From Bacteroidales bacterium (GTDB lineage Bacteria; Bacteroidota; Bacteroidia; Bacteroidales; UBA932): a DNA stretch of 64,000 nucleotides. Every line of letters begins with the position of its first letter. Position 1 is the first letter of the stretch. A program made the translations under genes and the position numbers. The notes under the pieces were generated by a model that searched no databases, had not been told where the DNA came from, and saw nothing but the letters and a program-made list of their open reading frames with translations. Location: the NCBI GenBank assembly GCA_029007435.1, contig JAQXHU010000035.1, positions 1 to 64,000 of the forward strand, read 5' to 3'. This document shows, piece by piece, positions 29,012 through 39,340 of this stretch.

Positions 29012-29800
29012 CTACAGTTTAATATTGAAAAGTCTTTCTGCGTTTTCGGTGGTGACAGCCGCAACTTCATCCTGGCCGGTCTGCTTGATCTCGGCAATCC
29101 TCGCGGCAATCAAAGGAATGTATGAACTTTCGTTTCGCTTTCCCCTGAACGGTACGGGAGTGAGATACGGTGAATCAGTCTCCAGCAGGATGTTTTCAAG
29201 CGGAATATGCCTGACGGCCTCCGCCACGCCCGCGTTTTTGAAAGTCAGCACTCCTCCGATGCCCACATACCATTCCCCGTACTTCTGGACTCTCCGGAAT
29301 GTCTCCACACTCCCGCTGAAAGCGTGCAGGCTTCCCCTTAAGCCCAGTCCCCGGCATTCGTCAAGCACTTTGAAAAAATCCTCTGTGGCTTCCCTGAGAT
29401 GTATGTTCACCGGCAGGCCAAGTCCGGCGGCCAGTTCCAGCTGGGCCTTGAATGCGGCTTTTTGCAATTCTGCCGTGCCGGCTGAATAATGATAATCCAG
29501 CCCGATTTCTCCAATGGCCACAATGCCCTCGGAATGAGCGAATTCCTCCACTGCTTCCAGCTCTTTTTCCCAGTCATCGCCGACAGAACCTGGATACAGT
29601 CCGGCCATATTCCTGAACACGTCAGGGAATCTTTTGTACAGATTCACCATCGCCTGCCGCTCGGAACTGTCAACGTCCGGCTGCAGAATTAGCCCGACTC
29701 CGGCTCCAACGGCCCTCCGGACAATCTCTTCCTCCTCTCCGGAGAAAGCCCTGTCATAAATGTGGGAATGTGTGTCAATAAATTTGCGGTTTCCGGTCAT
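29012..29800 (-). CDS. TatD family hydrolase
   Basis: FIDTHSHIYD, IGEIGLDYHYSAGTAELQKAAFKAQLELA, LLETDSPYLTPVPFRGKRNES. Confidence 0.93.
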   Translation of the reverse strand: MTGNRKFIDTHSHIYDRAFSGEEEEIVRRAVGAGVGLILQPDVDSSERQAMVNLYKRFPDVFRNMAGLYPGSVGDDWEKELEAVEEFAHSEGIVAIGEIGLDYHYSAGTAELQKAAFKAQLELAAGLGLPVNIHLREATEDFFKVLDECRGLGLRGSLHAFSGSVETFRRVQKYGEWYVGIGGVLTFKNAGVAEAVRHIPLENILLETDSPYLTPVPFRGKRNESSYIPLIAARIAEIKQTGQDEVAAVTTENAERLFNIKL

Positions 29801-29831
29801 AATCCGACATCTCAAAATTCCGGATGCAAAA

Positions 29832-31010
29832 TTACATAAAATTCGGGTTAATCGAGCATCTTCTCAGAAGGTCTGTGACAATTATCCCGTCACATTCCAG
29901 AATCCCGGCCAGAGATGCGGTGTCACGGCAGCTGAGCTTTGCCAGAGACGCGATATCCTCAATGCTGATGTCCCGGTTCTGCCTGACAATGTCCGCTATT
30001 TCAGATGCTGCCGCAGCGAAATCCGGATCCTCTTTTTCCTTGTAATATTGATATACTTTGGTTTTAAGGCTGATACCGTCTTTCCTGCATCCCTGGCCAA
30101 GCCCGAGGGAATCGAGCAACTCATTCACACTGTAGATGGCATCGGCTGTCCGTTGTCCGATAAGGATGTTGCAGCCTTCCGAACAGACGTCGTCAATACG
30201 CCCGGGGAGAGCGTAAACATCTCTGTTGTATGATGATGCGAGATGGCAAGTCATCATTCCCCCGCCTTTTCTGCGTGACTCGGCCAGAATCACGGCTTCA
30301 GAAAGTCCTGCTATGATTCTGTTCCTGCGGAGGAAGTTTATCGCTTTCGGGACGGTGCCCGGCGGATAGTCAGTCACGAGTGCGCTGCCGGGAGATGAAG
30401 CTATTCTGTCCGCGTGCCAGCCGTGGCGGAACGGATAAACAGCATCAATGCCGGTGGCCATCACTGCTATCGTGGGAAGGCCGGCATCCAGGGCGGAGAT
30501 ATGCGCCGTGATATCTGTGCCGATAGCCAGGCCGCTTACTATAAGTGGCTTGACTTCTGCGGAACCCATTGCTGTGACTATTCTCGTGCACCATTCCTTT
30601 CCGTATGAGGTTATGTCCCTGGTCCCCACGACAGCTACTCCCGGCTTGCCGCAGAATACCTCTTCCGGAGTGGAATCTGATTTCATATACAGGAGCAGGG
30701 GAGGGTCGTCACATTCTGCAAGAAGCGCCGGGTATCTCTCGTCGTCGATGCACAGAAATTGTATTCCGTCTTCCGACAGCCGGCCCACTTCCTCTTTCTC
30801 CCTTTCGAGCGTGTCCATTGTAATCCGGGAAATGTAGCCGGCTGCATTCCCGAGCAGTGACTCCAGAGCTTTCTGTCCGGCCCTGAATACCGCCTCCGGA
30901 CTCCCGAAATGCCGGATGACCGACAGCCCTGTCTTGGGGGCGAATCCGAATATCCTGTTCAAAGCGCACCACGGCGCAATTTGTTCTGTTGTCTCATATC
31001 GCATAGGCAA
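29832..31010 (-). CDS. dprA: DNA-processing protein DprA
   Basis: VAVVGTRDITSYGKEWCTRIV, VSGLAIGTDITAH, RRNRIIAGLSEAVILAESRRKGGGMMT. Confidence 0.93.
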   Translation of the reverse strand: MPMRYETTEQIAPWCALNRIFGFAPKTGLSVIRHFGSPEAVFRAGQKALESLLGNAAGYISRITMDTLEREKEEVGRLSEDGIQFLCIDDERYPALLAECDDPPLLLYMKSDSTPEEVFCGKPGVAVVGTRDITSYGKEWCTRIVTAMGSAEVKPLIVSGLAIGTDITAHISALDAGLPTIAVMATGIDAVYPFRHGWHADRIASSPGSALVTDYPPGTVPKAINFLRRNRIIAGLSEAVILAESRRKGGGMMTCHLASSYNRDVYALPGRIDDVCSEGCNILIGQRTADAIYSVNELLDSLGLGQGCRKDGISLKTKVYQYYKEKEDPDFAAAASEIADIVRQNRDISIEDIASLAKLSCRDTASLAGILECDGIIVTDLLRRCSINPNFM

Positions 31011-31155
31011 ATGTTTTGGTTCCGGCTAAGGTATATATTGCATATGCGAAAACAAACTGAAAGTGGCGTCTTCCGGACGGATGACACCACTTTTTTATGA
31101 TTTTTAATTTTTCGGGAAAATTTTAATTTCTTCACAAATCCCCTTAATCCCTTGA

Positions 31156-32208
31156 TCAGATGATCAGCAGAGCATCCCCGTATGGGCCGAATTTGTATTT
31201 CTGCTCCAGAGCGGTCTCGTAAGCTTTCTTTACGAGGTCATAGCCTCCGAAAGCAGCGACAGCCATAAGCATCGTGGAGCCGGGAAGGTGGAAGTTGGAT
31301 ACAATCGCATCAGGCACTGCGAATCTGTATGGCGGGAAGATGAACTTGTTGGTCCATCCGTCATAGGCCTGGACTTCGTCATTGGTGGTGACGTAAGTTT
31401 CAAGTCCTCTCATCACTGTGACACCGACAGCGAGAACCTTGTGCCCGCCTCGCTTGGTCTTGTTGATAGTTTCTGCGGCTTCTTCCGTAATGATAAGCCT
31501 CTCGGAATCCATTTTGTGCTTGGAAAGGTCCTCCACATCCACTTTGCGGAAGTACCCTATGCCCATATGCTCGGTGATGAACGCTTTATTGATGTCCTTG
31601 AGAATCATCATATTGAAAAGCTCCCTGCTGAAATGCAGACCTGCCGCCGGGGCTGAAACCGCACCTTCATTCGCGGCGAAAATGGTCTGGAAATTCACTT
31701 TGTCATCCGGGACTGTCTTCTCTCTGACCCATTTTGGAATAGGTATCTCTCCCAGGCTGAACAGGGTTTTCTTGAATTCGTCATAAGGTCCGTCGTACAG
31801 GAACCTGAGAGTCCTTCCTCGGGAAGTGGTGTTGTCAATCACCTCAGCCACAAGGCTGTCATCTCCGAAATAAAGCTTGTTTCCTATACGGATTTTCCTG
31901 GCAGGCTCGACAATCACGTCCCAGAGTCTCTGCTCCCTGTTGAGCTCACGGAGGAGGAACACTTCTATGTCCGCCCCTGTTTTCTCTTTCTTGCCCAGAA
32001 GTCTCGCAGGAAAAACCTTGGTGTCGTTCAGTACGAAAGTGTCGCCTTTTCCGAAATAGTCAACGATATTCTTGAAAATTCTGTGCTCGATTTCTCCTGT
32101 GTCCTTGTGCAGGACCATCATCTTGCTCTCGTCTCTCCACTTGCCGGTCGGCTCGTGGGCGATGTCATTCTTCAACGAAATAGGAAACTGAAACTGTGAT
32201 AATTTCAT
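31156..32208 (-). CDS. queA: S-adenosylmethionine:tRNA ribosyltransferase-isomerase (QueA)
   Basis: DTFVLNDTKVFPARLLGKK, GAVSAPAAGLHFSRELF, FHLPGSTMLMAVAAFGGYD. Confidence 0.95.
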   Translation of the reverse strand: MKLSQFQFPISLKNDIAHEPTGKWRDESKMMVLHKDTGEIEHRIFKNIVDYFGKGDTFVLNDTKVFPARLLGKKEKTGADIEVFLLRELNREQRLWDVIVEPARKIRIGNKLYFGDDSLVAEVIDNTTSRGRTLRFLYDGPYDEFKKTLFSLGEIPIPKWVREKTVPDDKVNFQTIFAANEGAVSAPAAGLHFSRELFNMMILKDINKAFITEHMGIGYFRKVDVEDLSKHKMDSERLIITEEAAETINKTKRGGHKVLAVGVTVMRGLETYVTTNDEVQAYDGWTNKFIFPPYRFAVPDAIVSNFHLPGSTMLMAVAAFGGYDLVKKAYETALEQKYKFGPYGDALLII

Positions 32209-32309
32209 TCTATATACGAGTTAAAAAGTAAAAGTCAAACTAATATATATACGGAAGAAATTACAATTTGTTTCATCGCCCGGTCAATAAATCGGCAAAA
32301 TTAAAGAAA

Positions 32310-32921
32310 TCAGACTTTTGCCTCTGTGAAAACCTCTTTGATGGACGGATAGGTGTTCTTAAGGAACGGGGGGAGGCTGGACTTGGCAACCCAGGCCGCC
32401 TTGGTGATGTCCTCTTCAGTCTGAGGCGCAAGATCCACCGGAGCGTCATACTCCATCTGGAACCACCAGGTGTGTTTCAGGTGCCATATGCCGTCTCTCC
32501 TGTAGCAATGGTCAGTTACGCAGATGAGCTGGCCGAGCCGGAGATTGTCCACGCCGGTCTCTTCCTGTACCTCCCTGACCGCTGTCACTGAAATGTCCTC
32601 TCCTTTCTCCTGATGTCCCTTAGGAAGATCCCAGATGCCGTCTCTGCGTATCAGCAGGTAGTCGCCCCTGCGGTTTGACACAAGTCCTCCTGCGGCATTG
32701 ACTTCTTTGAACTGTCCGCATATATATTTATATGTCAGTTCAGGCTCTTCAGAAGGAATGTAGATTCTTTCCAGAGTGTCTGACAGTTCGAACATTTCCA
32801 CCACCGGTCCGATGTCTGACCGATTACCCGGATGCAGCTCAACGGCGTTCGGGTCAGAAAGAGCCGCCTCTTCAGGCCGGCAGATGACTATTGCTCTTTT
32901 GTCAAAATATATTTTGCGCAT
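32310..32921 (-). CDS. NUDIX hydrolase
   Basis: Nudix box GHQEKGEDISVTAVREVQEETGV; start chosen at MRKIYF. Confidence 0.9.
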   Translation of the reverse strand: MRKIYFDKRAIVICRPEEAALSDPNAVELHPGNRSDIGPVVEMFELSDTLERIYIPSEEPELTYKYICGQFKEVNAAGGLVSNRRGDYLLIRRDGIWDLPKGHQEKGEDISVTAVREVQEETGVDNLRLGQLICVTDHCYRRDGIWHLKHTWWFQMEYDAPVDLAPQTEEDITKAAWVAKSSLPPFLKNTYPSIKEVFTEAKV

Positions 32922-32950
32922 TGTCCCATCATAAATTTGCTCCAAAAGTA

Positions 32951-32964
32951 ATGATAATTATCAT
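32951..32964. promoter_or_regulatory. 14-bp perfect palindrome in the divergent NUDIX/pyrE promoter region
   Basis: atgataattatcat; partial copy tgataattat at 33018-33027. Confidence 0.4.
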
Positions 32965-33025
32965 AAGCTTCTAAATTATTGTCAAAAAATCCTTATTTTT
33001 GTAATTATTGTAAAAATTGATAATT

Positions 33026-33655
33026 ATGACAGTCGATAAAATTCTGGCCAAATCGCTGCTGGACATCAAGGCCGTGCTGCTCCGCCCTCAGGAGCCGTTC
33101 ACCTGGGCATCCGGGTGGCATTCTCCTATTTATTGTGACAACCGCAGGATTCTTTCTCATCCTGAGCTCCGTGCCAATGTGGCGGAATGGCTCGCATCGA
33201 AGGCGAACGGGCTGTATCCGGAGGCGCAGGTGGTGGCTGGAGTTGCCACGGGTGCCATTGCACACGGAGTCCTTGCCGCTGACCGTATGGAAAAGGCATT
33301 CGTGTATGTCCGTCCGAAGCCGAAAGACCACGGTACAGGCTCACAGATTGAAGGTGAACTTCTTCCGGGGACTAAAGTCGTTGTGATAGAAGATCTTATA
33401 TCTACAGGAATGAGCAGTCTCGCGGCTGTTGACGCCCTCAGGAAAGCCGGTGCGGAAGTCCTCGGTATGGTGGCGGTGTTCACTTATGGATTCGACCTTG
33501 CCGCTGAGCGTTTCAGGGAAGCCGGAGTTCGTCTCGACACGCTTTCGAATTATGCGGCTCTTGTAGATGTCGCCTCCCGGACAGGCTATATTTCACCTGA
33601 GGACAGTGCCCTTCTCCACGAATGGAGACGCAGCCCTGACACCTGGGGCAGATAA
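33026..33655 (+). CDS. pyrE: Orotate phosphoribosyltransferase
   Basis: ASGWHSPIYCDNRRILSHPELR, VVVIEDLISTGMSSLAAVDALRKAGAEV. Confidence 0.95.
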   Translation: MTVDKILAKSLLDIKAVLLRPQEPFTWASGWHSPIYCDNRRILSHPELRANVAEWLASKANGLYPEAQVVAGVATGAIAHGVLAADRMEKAFVYVRPKPKDHGTGSQIEGELLPGTKVVVIEDLISTGMSSLAAVDALRKAGAEVLGMVAVFTYGFDLAAERFREAGVRLDTLSNYAALVDVASRTGYISPEDSALLHEWRRSPDTWGR

Positions 33656-33674
33656 TTCCCAAAAATTGACTGAT

Positions 33675-34148
33675 ATGGAAATCAAGAGCAAACACAGGAT
33701 TGTGGCGAGGGCTCCTTATATGCTGTATATGCCTTTTGCCGATATGAGGAACTTCGTCAATATGCTGCCAGAAGACAAAAAACAGGGCGTGTCAGCTGAT
33801 TATGACACACTTCACGCTGTCGTTCAGGGATTCAATGTTGGAGTCCGTATAAACGACAGGGTTCCTTATTCGAGAATCTCTTTCAAAGATGACGGCGCTC
33901 CGTTCGCTTTCAATGTGGATTTATGTTTCGACGCCGATGGCGGAAATCCGGACAGCACTGATTTCCATATAAATGTGGATGCCGATCTGAATTTTATGAT
34001 GAAAATGATGCTCGGCTCCAAACTTCAGGGCGCTGTGGACAAGATGGTTGACACAGTGGCCGACCTGGCGGAGGGCAAGATGCCGGAAGGCATTGATCCT
34101 TCTATGTTTCCGGAAGGATTCGACCCTTCAAGTCTCGGAAAACGATGA
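33675..34148 (+). CDS. SRPBCC-like/hypothetical protein
   Basis: MEIKSKHRIVARAPYMLYMPFADMRNFVNMLPEDKK; downstream of pyrE as in other Bacteroidales. Confidence 0.65.
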   Translation: MEIKSKHRIVARAPYMLYMPFADMRNFVNMLPEDKKQGVSADYDTLHAVVQGFNVGVRINDRVPYSRISFKDDGAPFAFNVDLCFDADGGNPDSTDFHINVDADLNFMMKMMLGSKLQGAVDKMVDTVADLAEGKMPEGIDPSMFPEGFDPSSLGKR

Positions 34149-35557
34149 ATTTTGATCCGGCATTCCTGGATTATCTGAAAGCGGCCGCGGGGGAGTCCAA
34201 TGTCCCTGCGGTCATTTCCGCATTGTCGGAGCCGGCGTCCGTGTCTGTCAGGCTGAATCCTTTCAAGCTCCGTCCTGATGAGACCAGCGGTCTGTTTGGA
34301 TGGAAAGGGGAGGAGGTCCCCTGGAACGGAAACGCTCTCTTTCTTCCTGAAAGGCCCCAGTTTACCCTGGATCCTCTCTTGCACGCCGGTGTATATTATG
34401 TCCAGGATTCTTCGGCGATGTTTCCCGGATTTGTATTCAGGTCCGCTGTCAGGACGCTGATAAGTGAGAACCCTTCTTCCGGAATCCGCGCTCTCGACTT
34501 GTGTGCCGCGCCTGGAGGGAAAACCACAGACATAGCGACATCGCTAAGGACATTGTGCGGAGATGATTTTCTGTTGGTTTCCAATGAGATAATGAAGCAG
34601 AGGGCCGCTGTGCTCTCAGACAATGCAGGTATATGGGGAGAACCGTCAATGGCCGTGACATCGGCTGATCCAGCGGCATTTTCGGGACTTGCCGGATTCT
34701 TCGACATTATTGTGACTGATGTTCCCTGTTCAGGTGAGGGAATGTTCCGGAAAGACGGGGAAGCAGTCGCCCAATGGTCTGTGGACAATGTGGAACTGTG
34801 CCAGGCGCGCCAGAGGCGTATTGTGGCCGATGTATGGCCGGCTCTTGCCGAAGGAGGCTTTCTGGTTTATTCCACCTGCACTTTCAACAATAAAGAAAAT
34901 GATGACAATGTCAGATGGATAGCGGAGAATCTTGGCGCTGAAGTGGTCGGGATAGACTTCCAGACATCCGGAATAATGCCGTCAAGATATGGCAAAGTCC
35001 TTATCCCTGGACTTGTGAAAGGTGAGGGTCAGTATTGTGCCCTGCTTCGGAAGACCGTTTCCTCTCAGGTCTCCCGACCTGTCAAGAACCGGTGCCGCAG
35101 AAATCTTAAAGCGGATTCAGTCCGGTCCGCAGGAGGTATTTCCAAAGAGTTGAAGATCAGGCTGTCAGGCCTGTTTGACAGAAATGTCGAATTGCTTGAA
35201 AGAAACGGTATGATTCTCGCAGTGCCTGAGTTTCTGTGCCGCCATCTTCCAGTTATTGAAAGCCTTGGACCGATGATGAGGGGAACTGCTATCGGACAGC
35301 TGAAAGGACGTGACCTGGTTCCTGATGCGGACCTTGCGTTGAGCATAATTCTTGCTGAGGACGCTTTCCCGAAAGCGGAACTGACTATTCAGGAAGCGAG
35401 GGCTTTCCTGCACAGGGATGCCTTAATGCTCCCGGACGCTCCGAAGGGGATAGTATGTGTGACTTATCTCGGACACCCTCTCGGTTTCGTCAAGAATCTG
35501 GGCAGCCGTTGCAACAGCCTTCATCCGCAGCATCGCCGCATCAGAATGGATATTTGA
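34145..35557 (+). CDS. rRNA cytosine-C5 methyltransferase, NOL1/NOP2/Sun (RsmF-like)
   Basis: RALDLCAAPGGKTTDIATSL, VTDVPCSGEGMFRKD, YSTCTFNNKENDDNVRW. Confidence 0.93.
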   Translation: MNFDPAFLDYLKAAAGESNVPAVISALSEPASVSVRLNPFKLRPDETSGLFGWKGEEVPWNGNALFLPERPQFTLDPLLHAGVYYVQDSSAMFPGFVFRSAVRTLISENPSSGIRALDLCAAPGGKTTDIATSLRTLCGDDFLLVSNEIMKQRAAVLSDNAGIWGEPSMAVTSADPAAFSGLAGFFDIIVTDVPCSGEGMFRKDGEAVAQWSVDNVELCQARQRRIVADVWPALAEGGFLVYSTCTFNNKENDDNVRWIAENLGAEVVGIDFQTSGIMPSRYGKVLIPGLVKGEGQYCALLRKTVSSQVSRPVKNRCRRNLKADSVRSAGGISKELKIRLSGLFDRNVELLERNGMILAVPEFLCRHLPVIESLGPMMRGTAIGQLKGRDLVPDADLALSIILAEDAFPKAELTIQEARAFLHRDALMLPDAPKGIVCVTYLGHPLGFVKNLGSRCNSLHPQHRRIRMDI

Positions 35558-35573
35558 ATAAAAGTGTTTGATT

Positions 35574-36518
35574 ATGAATAGATTATTTGCAGTATTGGCA
35601 TCATCCGCACTCTTACTGTCTGCGTCGCCGTCATTCGCCCAGCAGACTCCCGATGCCAAAGAATTCAAGTCCAGATATGACAATATCGTGGCCAGGGTGG
35701 GCGCTGCCGGAGTTGGCGTCGAGACCCTCCTTGACAAATGGGAAGCGGCTTACCCTGACGATTTGGATATGCTTCTCGGCAGGTTCTATTATTGTTTCAC
35801 CAAGTCCCAGAGTACTTCGATTGTGGAGAAAGAAACTGAGAAATATCTCGGTGAGAAACCTGTCCTCTCGCTGAAAGACAGCACAGGACGCACAGTGAAT
35901 TATTTCCAGGAGGTGAATTATGATGACGAACTCTTCGGAACTGCCCAGAAAGCCCTTGACAAAGCCATACAGACCGAACCTGACAGGCTTGACCTCAGAT
36001 TCATCAAAGTCGCATCGCTCATAGGCTATGAGAAAGAGAGTCCGGATATGGCCCTGTCCGACCTGAAATCGCTTGTGGATTACAATGGTATGAGACATCC
36101 AGCCTGGACATATCCTGGCGAGGACAAGGTGGATGCGGATTTCTTCAGCTCCGCAATCCAGGAATACTGCTATCTCTTCTTCCGTTACGGGACACCGGCT
36201 TCGTTTGAGGCTTTCAAGTCCCTTTCAGAGAAAATGCTTGTATATGAACCTTCCAACGTGCTCTTCCTCGACAATCTCGGTTCTTACAGTCTCGTCGTCG
36301 CTAAAGACAGCAAGACTGCATTGAAATACTACAATAAAGTATTGAAAATCAAGTCTGACGATATGACGGCAATCAAGAATGTCATCATTCTTGCCCGGAA
36401 TGACAAGAACGAGAAACTTGAGAAAAAGTATCTTCCTATGATGATGAAGTACAGCCAGGACGAGGCGGAGAAACTGTCAGCCAAGGCAAGACTGGATTTC
36501 CTTAACGGGAAGAAATAA
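35574..36518 (+). CDS. Secreted TPR-like hypothetical protein
   Basis: Signal peptide MNRLFAVLASSALLLSASPSFAQ; TPR-like helices YSLVVAKDSKTALKYYNKVLKIKSDD. Confidence 0.75.
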   Translation: MNRLFAVLASSALLLSASPSFAQQTPDAKEFKSRYDNIVARVGAAGVGVETLLDKWEAAYPDDLDMLLGRFYYCFTKSQSTSIVEKETEKYLGEKPVLSLKDSTGRTVNYFQEVNYDDELFGTAQKALDKAIQTEPDRLDLRFIKVASLIGYEKESPDMALSDLKSLVDYNGMRHPAWTYPGEDKVDADFFSSAIQEYCYLFFRYGTPASFEAFKSLSEKMLVYEPSNVLFLDNLGSYSLVVAKDSKTALKYYNKVLKIKSDDMTAIKNVIILARNDKNEKLEKKYLPMMMKYSQDEAEKLSAKARLDFLNGKK

Positions 36519-37212
36519 TCCCTCCGAACATCTTACCGGCGAGCTTGTCGGTGCCCTTCATGCAAAGTCCCGTGAAAAGGGCTGACATTATCGTACCCTC
36601 CCGGATGACGTTCTCCTGTCCGTCACCGAGAAGATTCCCGAAACAGAACCAGGATATCGCTGCCGCTATTATCACCAGGGTTATGTCGAAACCTATTTTG
36701 GCGTTCCTGAATTTCACTCCAAGGAAGTCGGCCACGGCTGCGTTGGTCATCTCGCCGGCAAGCATCCAGGCGTTTCCGATTACTTCAAGGCTTATTCCGA
36801 GGGCTGTGATGATGATTGCAAGGGCCATAAGCACCAACCTCATCCCGTAGCATTCCGGTGAAATCCAGTCCAGCGCCCATATTGACAGGTCTGTAAGGAT
36901 ACCGAATACAAAAGCCGCCGGTATCTGCATCAGGCTTTCCAATTTGAACCGGCTCCTCAGTAATGCTATCTGTATCAGTATGAAAATCAGATGCATAAGG
37001 ATGGTGTACTGACCCACTGTCCCTATCTTGAACCCGAAAATTGAGAAACTGCCAATCAGGGAAGCCACGTATGGAGGGCAGGAAATCGGTGATGTCCCCA
37101 GGTCTGATTTTATCGAGAGCGCAACTCCGACCGACACAAGGAAAAGTCCGAGTGTGCCCACCGAATAACGTGCCGCTATGGATTTGATCTTATCTGTCAT
37201 AATTCGATTCAT
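36502..37212 (-). CDS. YitT/YczE-like (DUF6198) membrane protein
   Basis: VGLFLVSVGVALSIKSDLGTSPISCPPYV-type N-terminus, multiple TM. Confidence 0.78.
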   Translation of the reverse strand: MNRIMTDKIKSIAARYSVGTLGLFLVSVGVALSIKSDLGTSPISCPPYVASLIGSFSIFGFKIGTVGQYTILMHLIFILIQIALLRSRFKLESLMQIPAAFVFGILTDLSIWALDWISPECYGMRLVLMALAIIITALGISLEVIGNAWMLAGEMTNAAVADFLGVKFRNAKIGFDITLVIIAAAISWFCFGNLLGDGQENVIREGTIMSALFTGLCMKGTDKLAGKMFGGIISSR

Positions 37213-37315
37213 CTATTATATAGTTTCATATTCCTTGACCGGAAAGGTGACAAATATCGTGAAAAAATTCTTAACTTCGCATTTCTGTTTGAAAAAATGT
37301 TTTATAGATTCATAT

Positions 37316-39340
37316 ATGCAGATTTTGACTAAATTTTCAATTGTTATGACAGCCGCTCTGATAGCTTCAGGCTGCTCTTCAAGACAGCAGGAGCGCATTC
37401 CGGCACTGGATCTCTCCTGGTTTGACACCACGGTTGCACCTGGAGAGGACTTCTACAGATATGCCACCGGCGGATGGCAGGAGGCCAACCCGCTCAAGGC
37501 TGAATACGCCCGTTTCGGTTCTTTCGACAAACTCCGCGAGAACAATGAAAAACGCCTCAACGACCTGTTTTCCGAGATGTCGGGAATGGTTTCCAAAAAA
37601 GGCTCTGTAGAGCAGAAGATATCGGATATCTACAAGATGGGCCTCGACTCACTCAGGCTGAATGCTGAAGGTGCGGCTCCGATAAAGCAGTATGTTGAAA
37701 GCGTTTACGCTGTCCAGGACAAGGATGCGTTAGTGCGTCTCATTGCCGGACTGCACAATTATGGCGAGAATCCGTTTTTCGGCACATTCGTTATGTCTGA
37801 CCTGCGCGACAGCGACAGTCAGATTCTGTATCTTGGCCAGGCCGGACTTGGCATAGGGGACAGGGATTATTACACCGAGCCTGAAAATGCCGCCATCAAG
37901 GAAGGATACAGGAATTTCCTTGCAAAAGTCCTCAGCCTTGCAGGTGTCGAGGGTGCAGAGAAGGCTGCCGACAATGCCCTTCTCGTAGAGGATACGCTGG
38001 CTGTACATTCCTGGACCAGCGTTCAGGAAAGGGATATGGAGAAACTCTGCAATCCGATGACCACATCCGAGCTTGTGGCTGCTTATCCCGGCTTCTCATT
38101 CAAGACCTATTTCGAGACAAGAGGCATTGAGGACCAGAAAGTGCTGAACGTTGACGAGCCTTCATTCTTCGAGGGCTTCAGCCGCTATTTCGCGGAGGCT
38201 GACCTCGATGTGCTCAAGGATTACGTCGCCGGACAGCTGGTTCAGGGCGCCTGCGGAGCTTTGAGCGATGACTTCTACAATACATATTTCGATTTCTTCA
38301 GCAGGCAGATGTCCGGAGTTACAGAGCAGAAACCTCGCTGGAAGAGAGCTATGAATGTGCCGAACAGCATTTTGAGCGAGGCTGTCGGCAAGATGTATGT
38401 GGACAGGTATTTCCCTGTTTCTTCCAAGAAGAAGATGATAAGCCTCGTGTCAAATCTACAGAAGGCTCTTGGCGAGCATATCGACGGACTCGACTGGATG
38501 AGCGACAGCACCAAGGCCAAGGCGCACGAGAAGCTTGACAATTTCACGGTTAAGGTGGGCTATCCGGACAAGTGGAAGGATTATTCATCACTTGAGATTG
38601 ATCCGGAGAAGTCCTATTATGAGAATCTCCGCGAGGCCAGCAGGTGGTATGTCGCTGACAATATGTCCAGGATGGGCAAGCCGACCGACAAGACGGAATG
38701 GGGTATGTCTCCCCAGACTGTGAATGCGTACTACAATCCTACCACCAATGAGATCTGCTTCCCGGCAGCCATTCTCCAGCCTCCGTTCTTCAATCCGGAT
38801 GCTGACGATGCTGTGAATTACGGAGCTATCGGAGTGGTTATCGGACACGAGATGTCACACGGCTTCGATGATCAGGGAAGGCTCTTCGACAAGAACGGCA
38901 ATATGACCAACTGGTGGACAGAGGAAGATTCCAACAAGTTCAAGGAGAAATCAGAAGTGCTTGTGAAACAGTTCGATGAGGTTGAAATTATGCCTGGACT
39001 CAACTGCAACGGAAGGCTCACGCTTGGCGAGAATATCGGCGACCACGGAGGACTCAGCATCGCATATTCCGCTATGGAAAACGCTATTGCGGGACATCGT
39101 CCGGAACCTATTGACGGCTTCACCCCGGAGCAGAGATTCTATCTCTCCTATGCGGCCATCTGGGCACAGAACATCCGTGACGAGGAAAAGGCCCGTCTTA
39201 CCAAGCTCGATGTCCACTCTCTCGCCGTGAACAGGGTCAATGTGTCACTGCGCAATTTCCAGACATTCTTCGATGCGTTCGGCATCAAGGAGGGGGACAG
39301 GATGTTCCGTCCGGAAAGCGAAAGAGTGCATATCTGGTAG
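37316..39340 (+). CDS. M13 family metallopeptidase (neprilysin-like lipoprotein)
   Basis: Lipobox-like IASGCSS; VIGHEMSHGFDDQGRLFDKNGNMTNWW and ENIGDHGGLSIAY. Confidence 0.94.
   Translation: MQILTKFSIVMTAALIASGCSSRQQERIPALDLSWFDTTVAPGEDFYRYATGGWQEANPLKAEYARFGSFDKLRENNEKRLNDLFSEMSGMVSKKGSVEQKISDIYKMGLDSLRLNAEGAAPIKQYVESVYAVQDKDALVRLIAGLHNYGENPFFGTFVMSDLRDSDSQILYLGQAGLGIGDRDYYTEPENAAIKEGYRNFLAKVLSLAGVEGAEKAADNALLVEDTLAVHSWTSVQERDMEKLCNPMTTSELVAAYPGFSFKTYFETRGIEDQKVLNVDEPSFFEGFSRYFAEADLDVLKDYVAGQLVQGACGALSDDFYNTYFDFFSRQMSGVTEQKPRWKRAMNVPNSILSEAVGKMYVDRYFPVSSKKKMISLVSNLQKALGEHIDGLDWMSDSTKAKAHEKLDNFTVKVGYPDKWKDYSSLEIDPEKSYYENLREASRWYVADNMSRMGKPTDKTEWGMSPQTVNAYYNPTTNEICFPAAILQPPFFNPDADDAVNYGAIGVVIGHEMSHGFDDQGRLFDKNGNMTNWWTEEDSNKFKEKSEVLVKQFDEVEIMPGLNCNGRLTLGENIGDHGGLSIAYSAMENAIAGHRPEPIDGFTPEQRFYLSYAAIWAQNIRDEEKARLTKLDVHSLAVNRVNVSLRNFQTFFDAFGIKEGDRMFRPESERVHIW

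Noticed and set aside
31060-31110. Hairpin aaagtggcgtc/gacaccacttt followed by T-run as a regulatory element
   Set aside because: Best explained as an ordinary terminator-like hairpin between queA and dprA; no further unusual structure.
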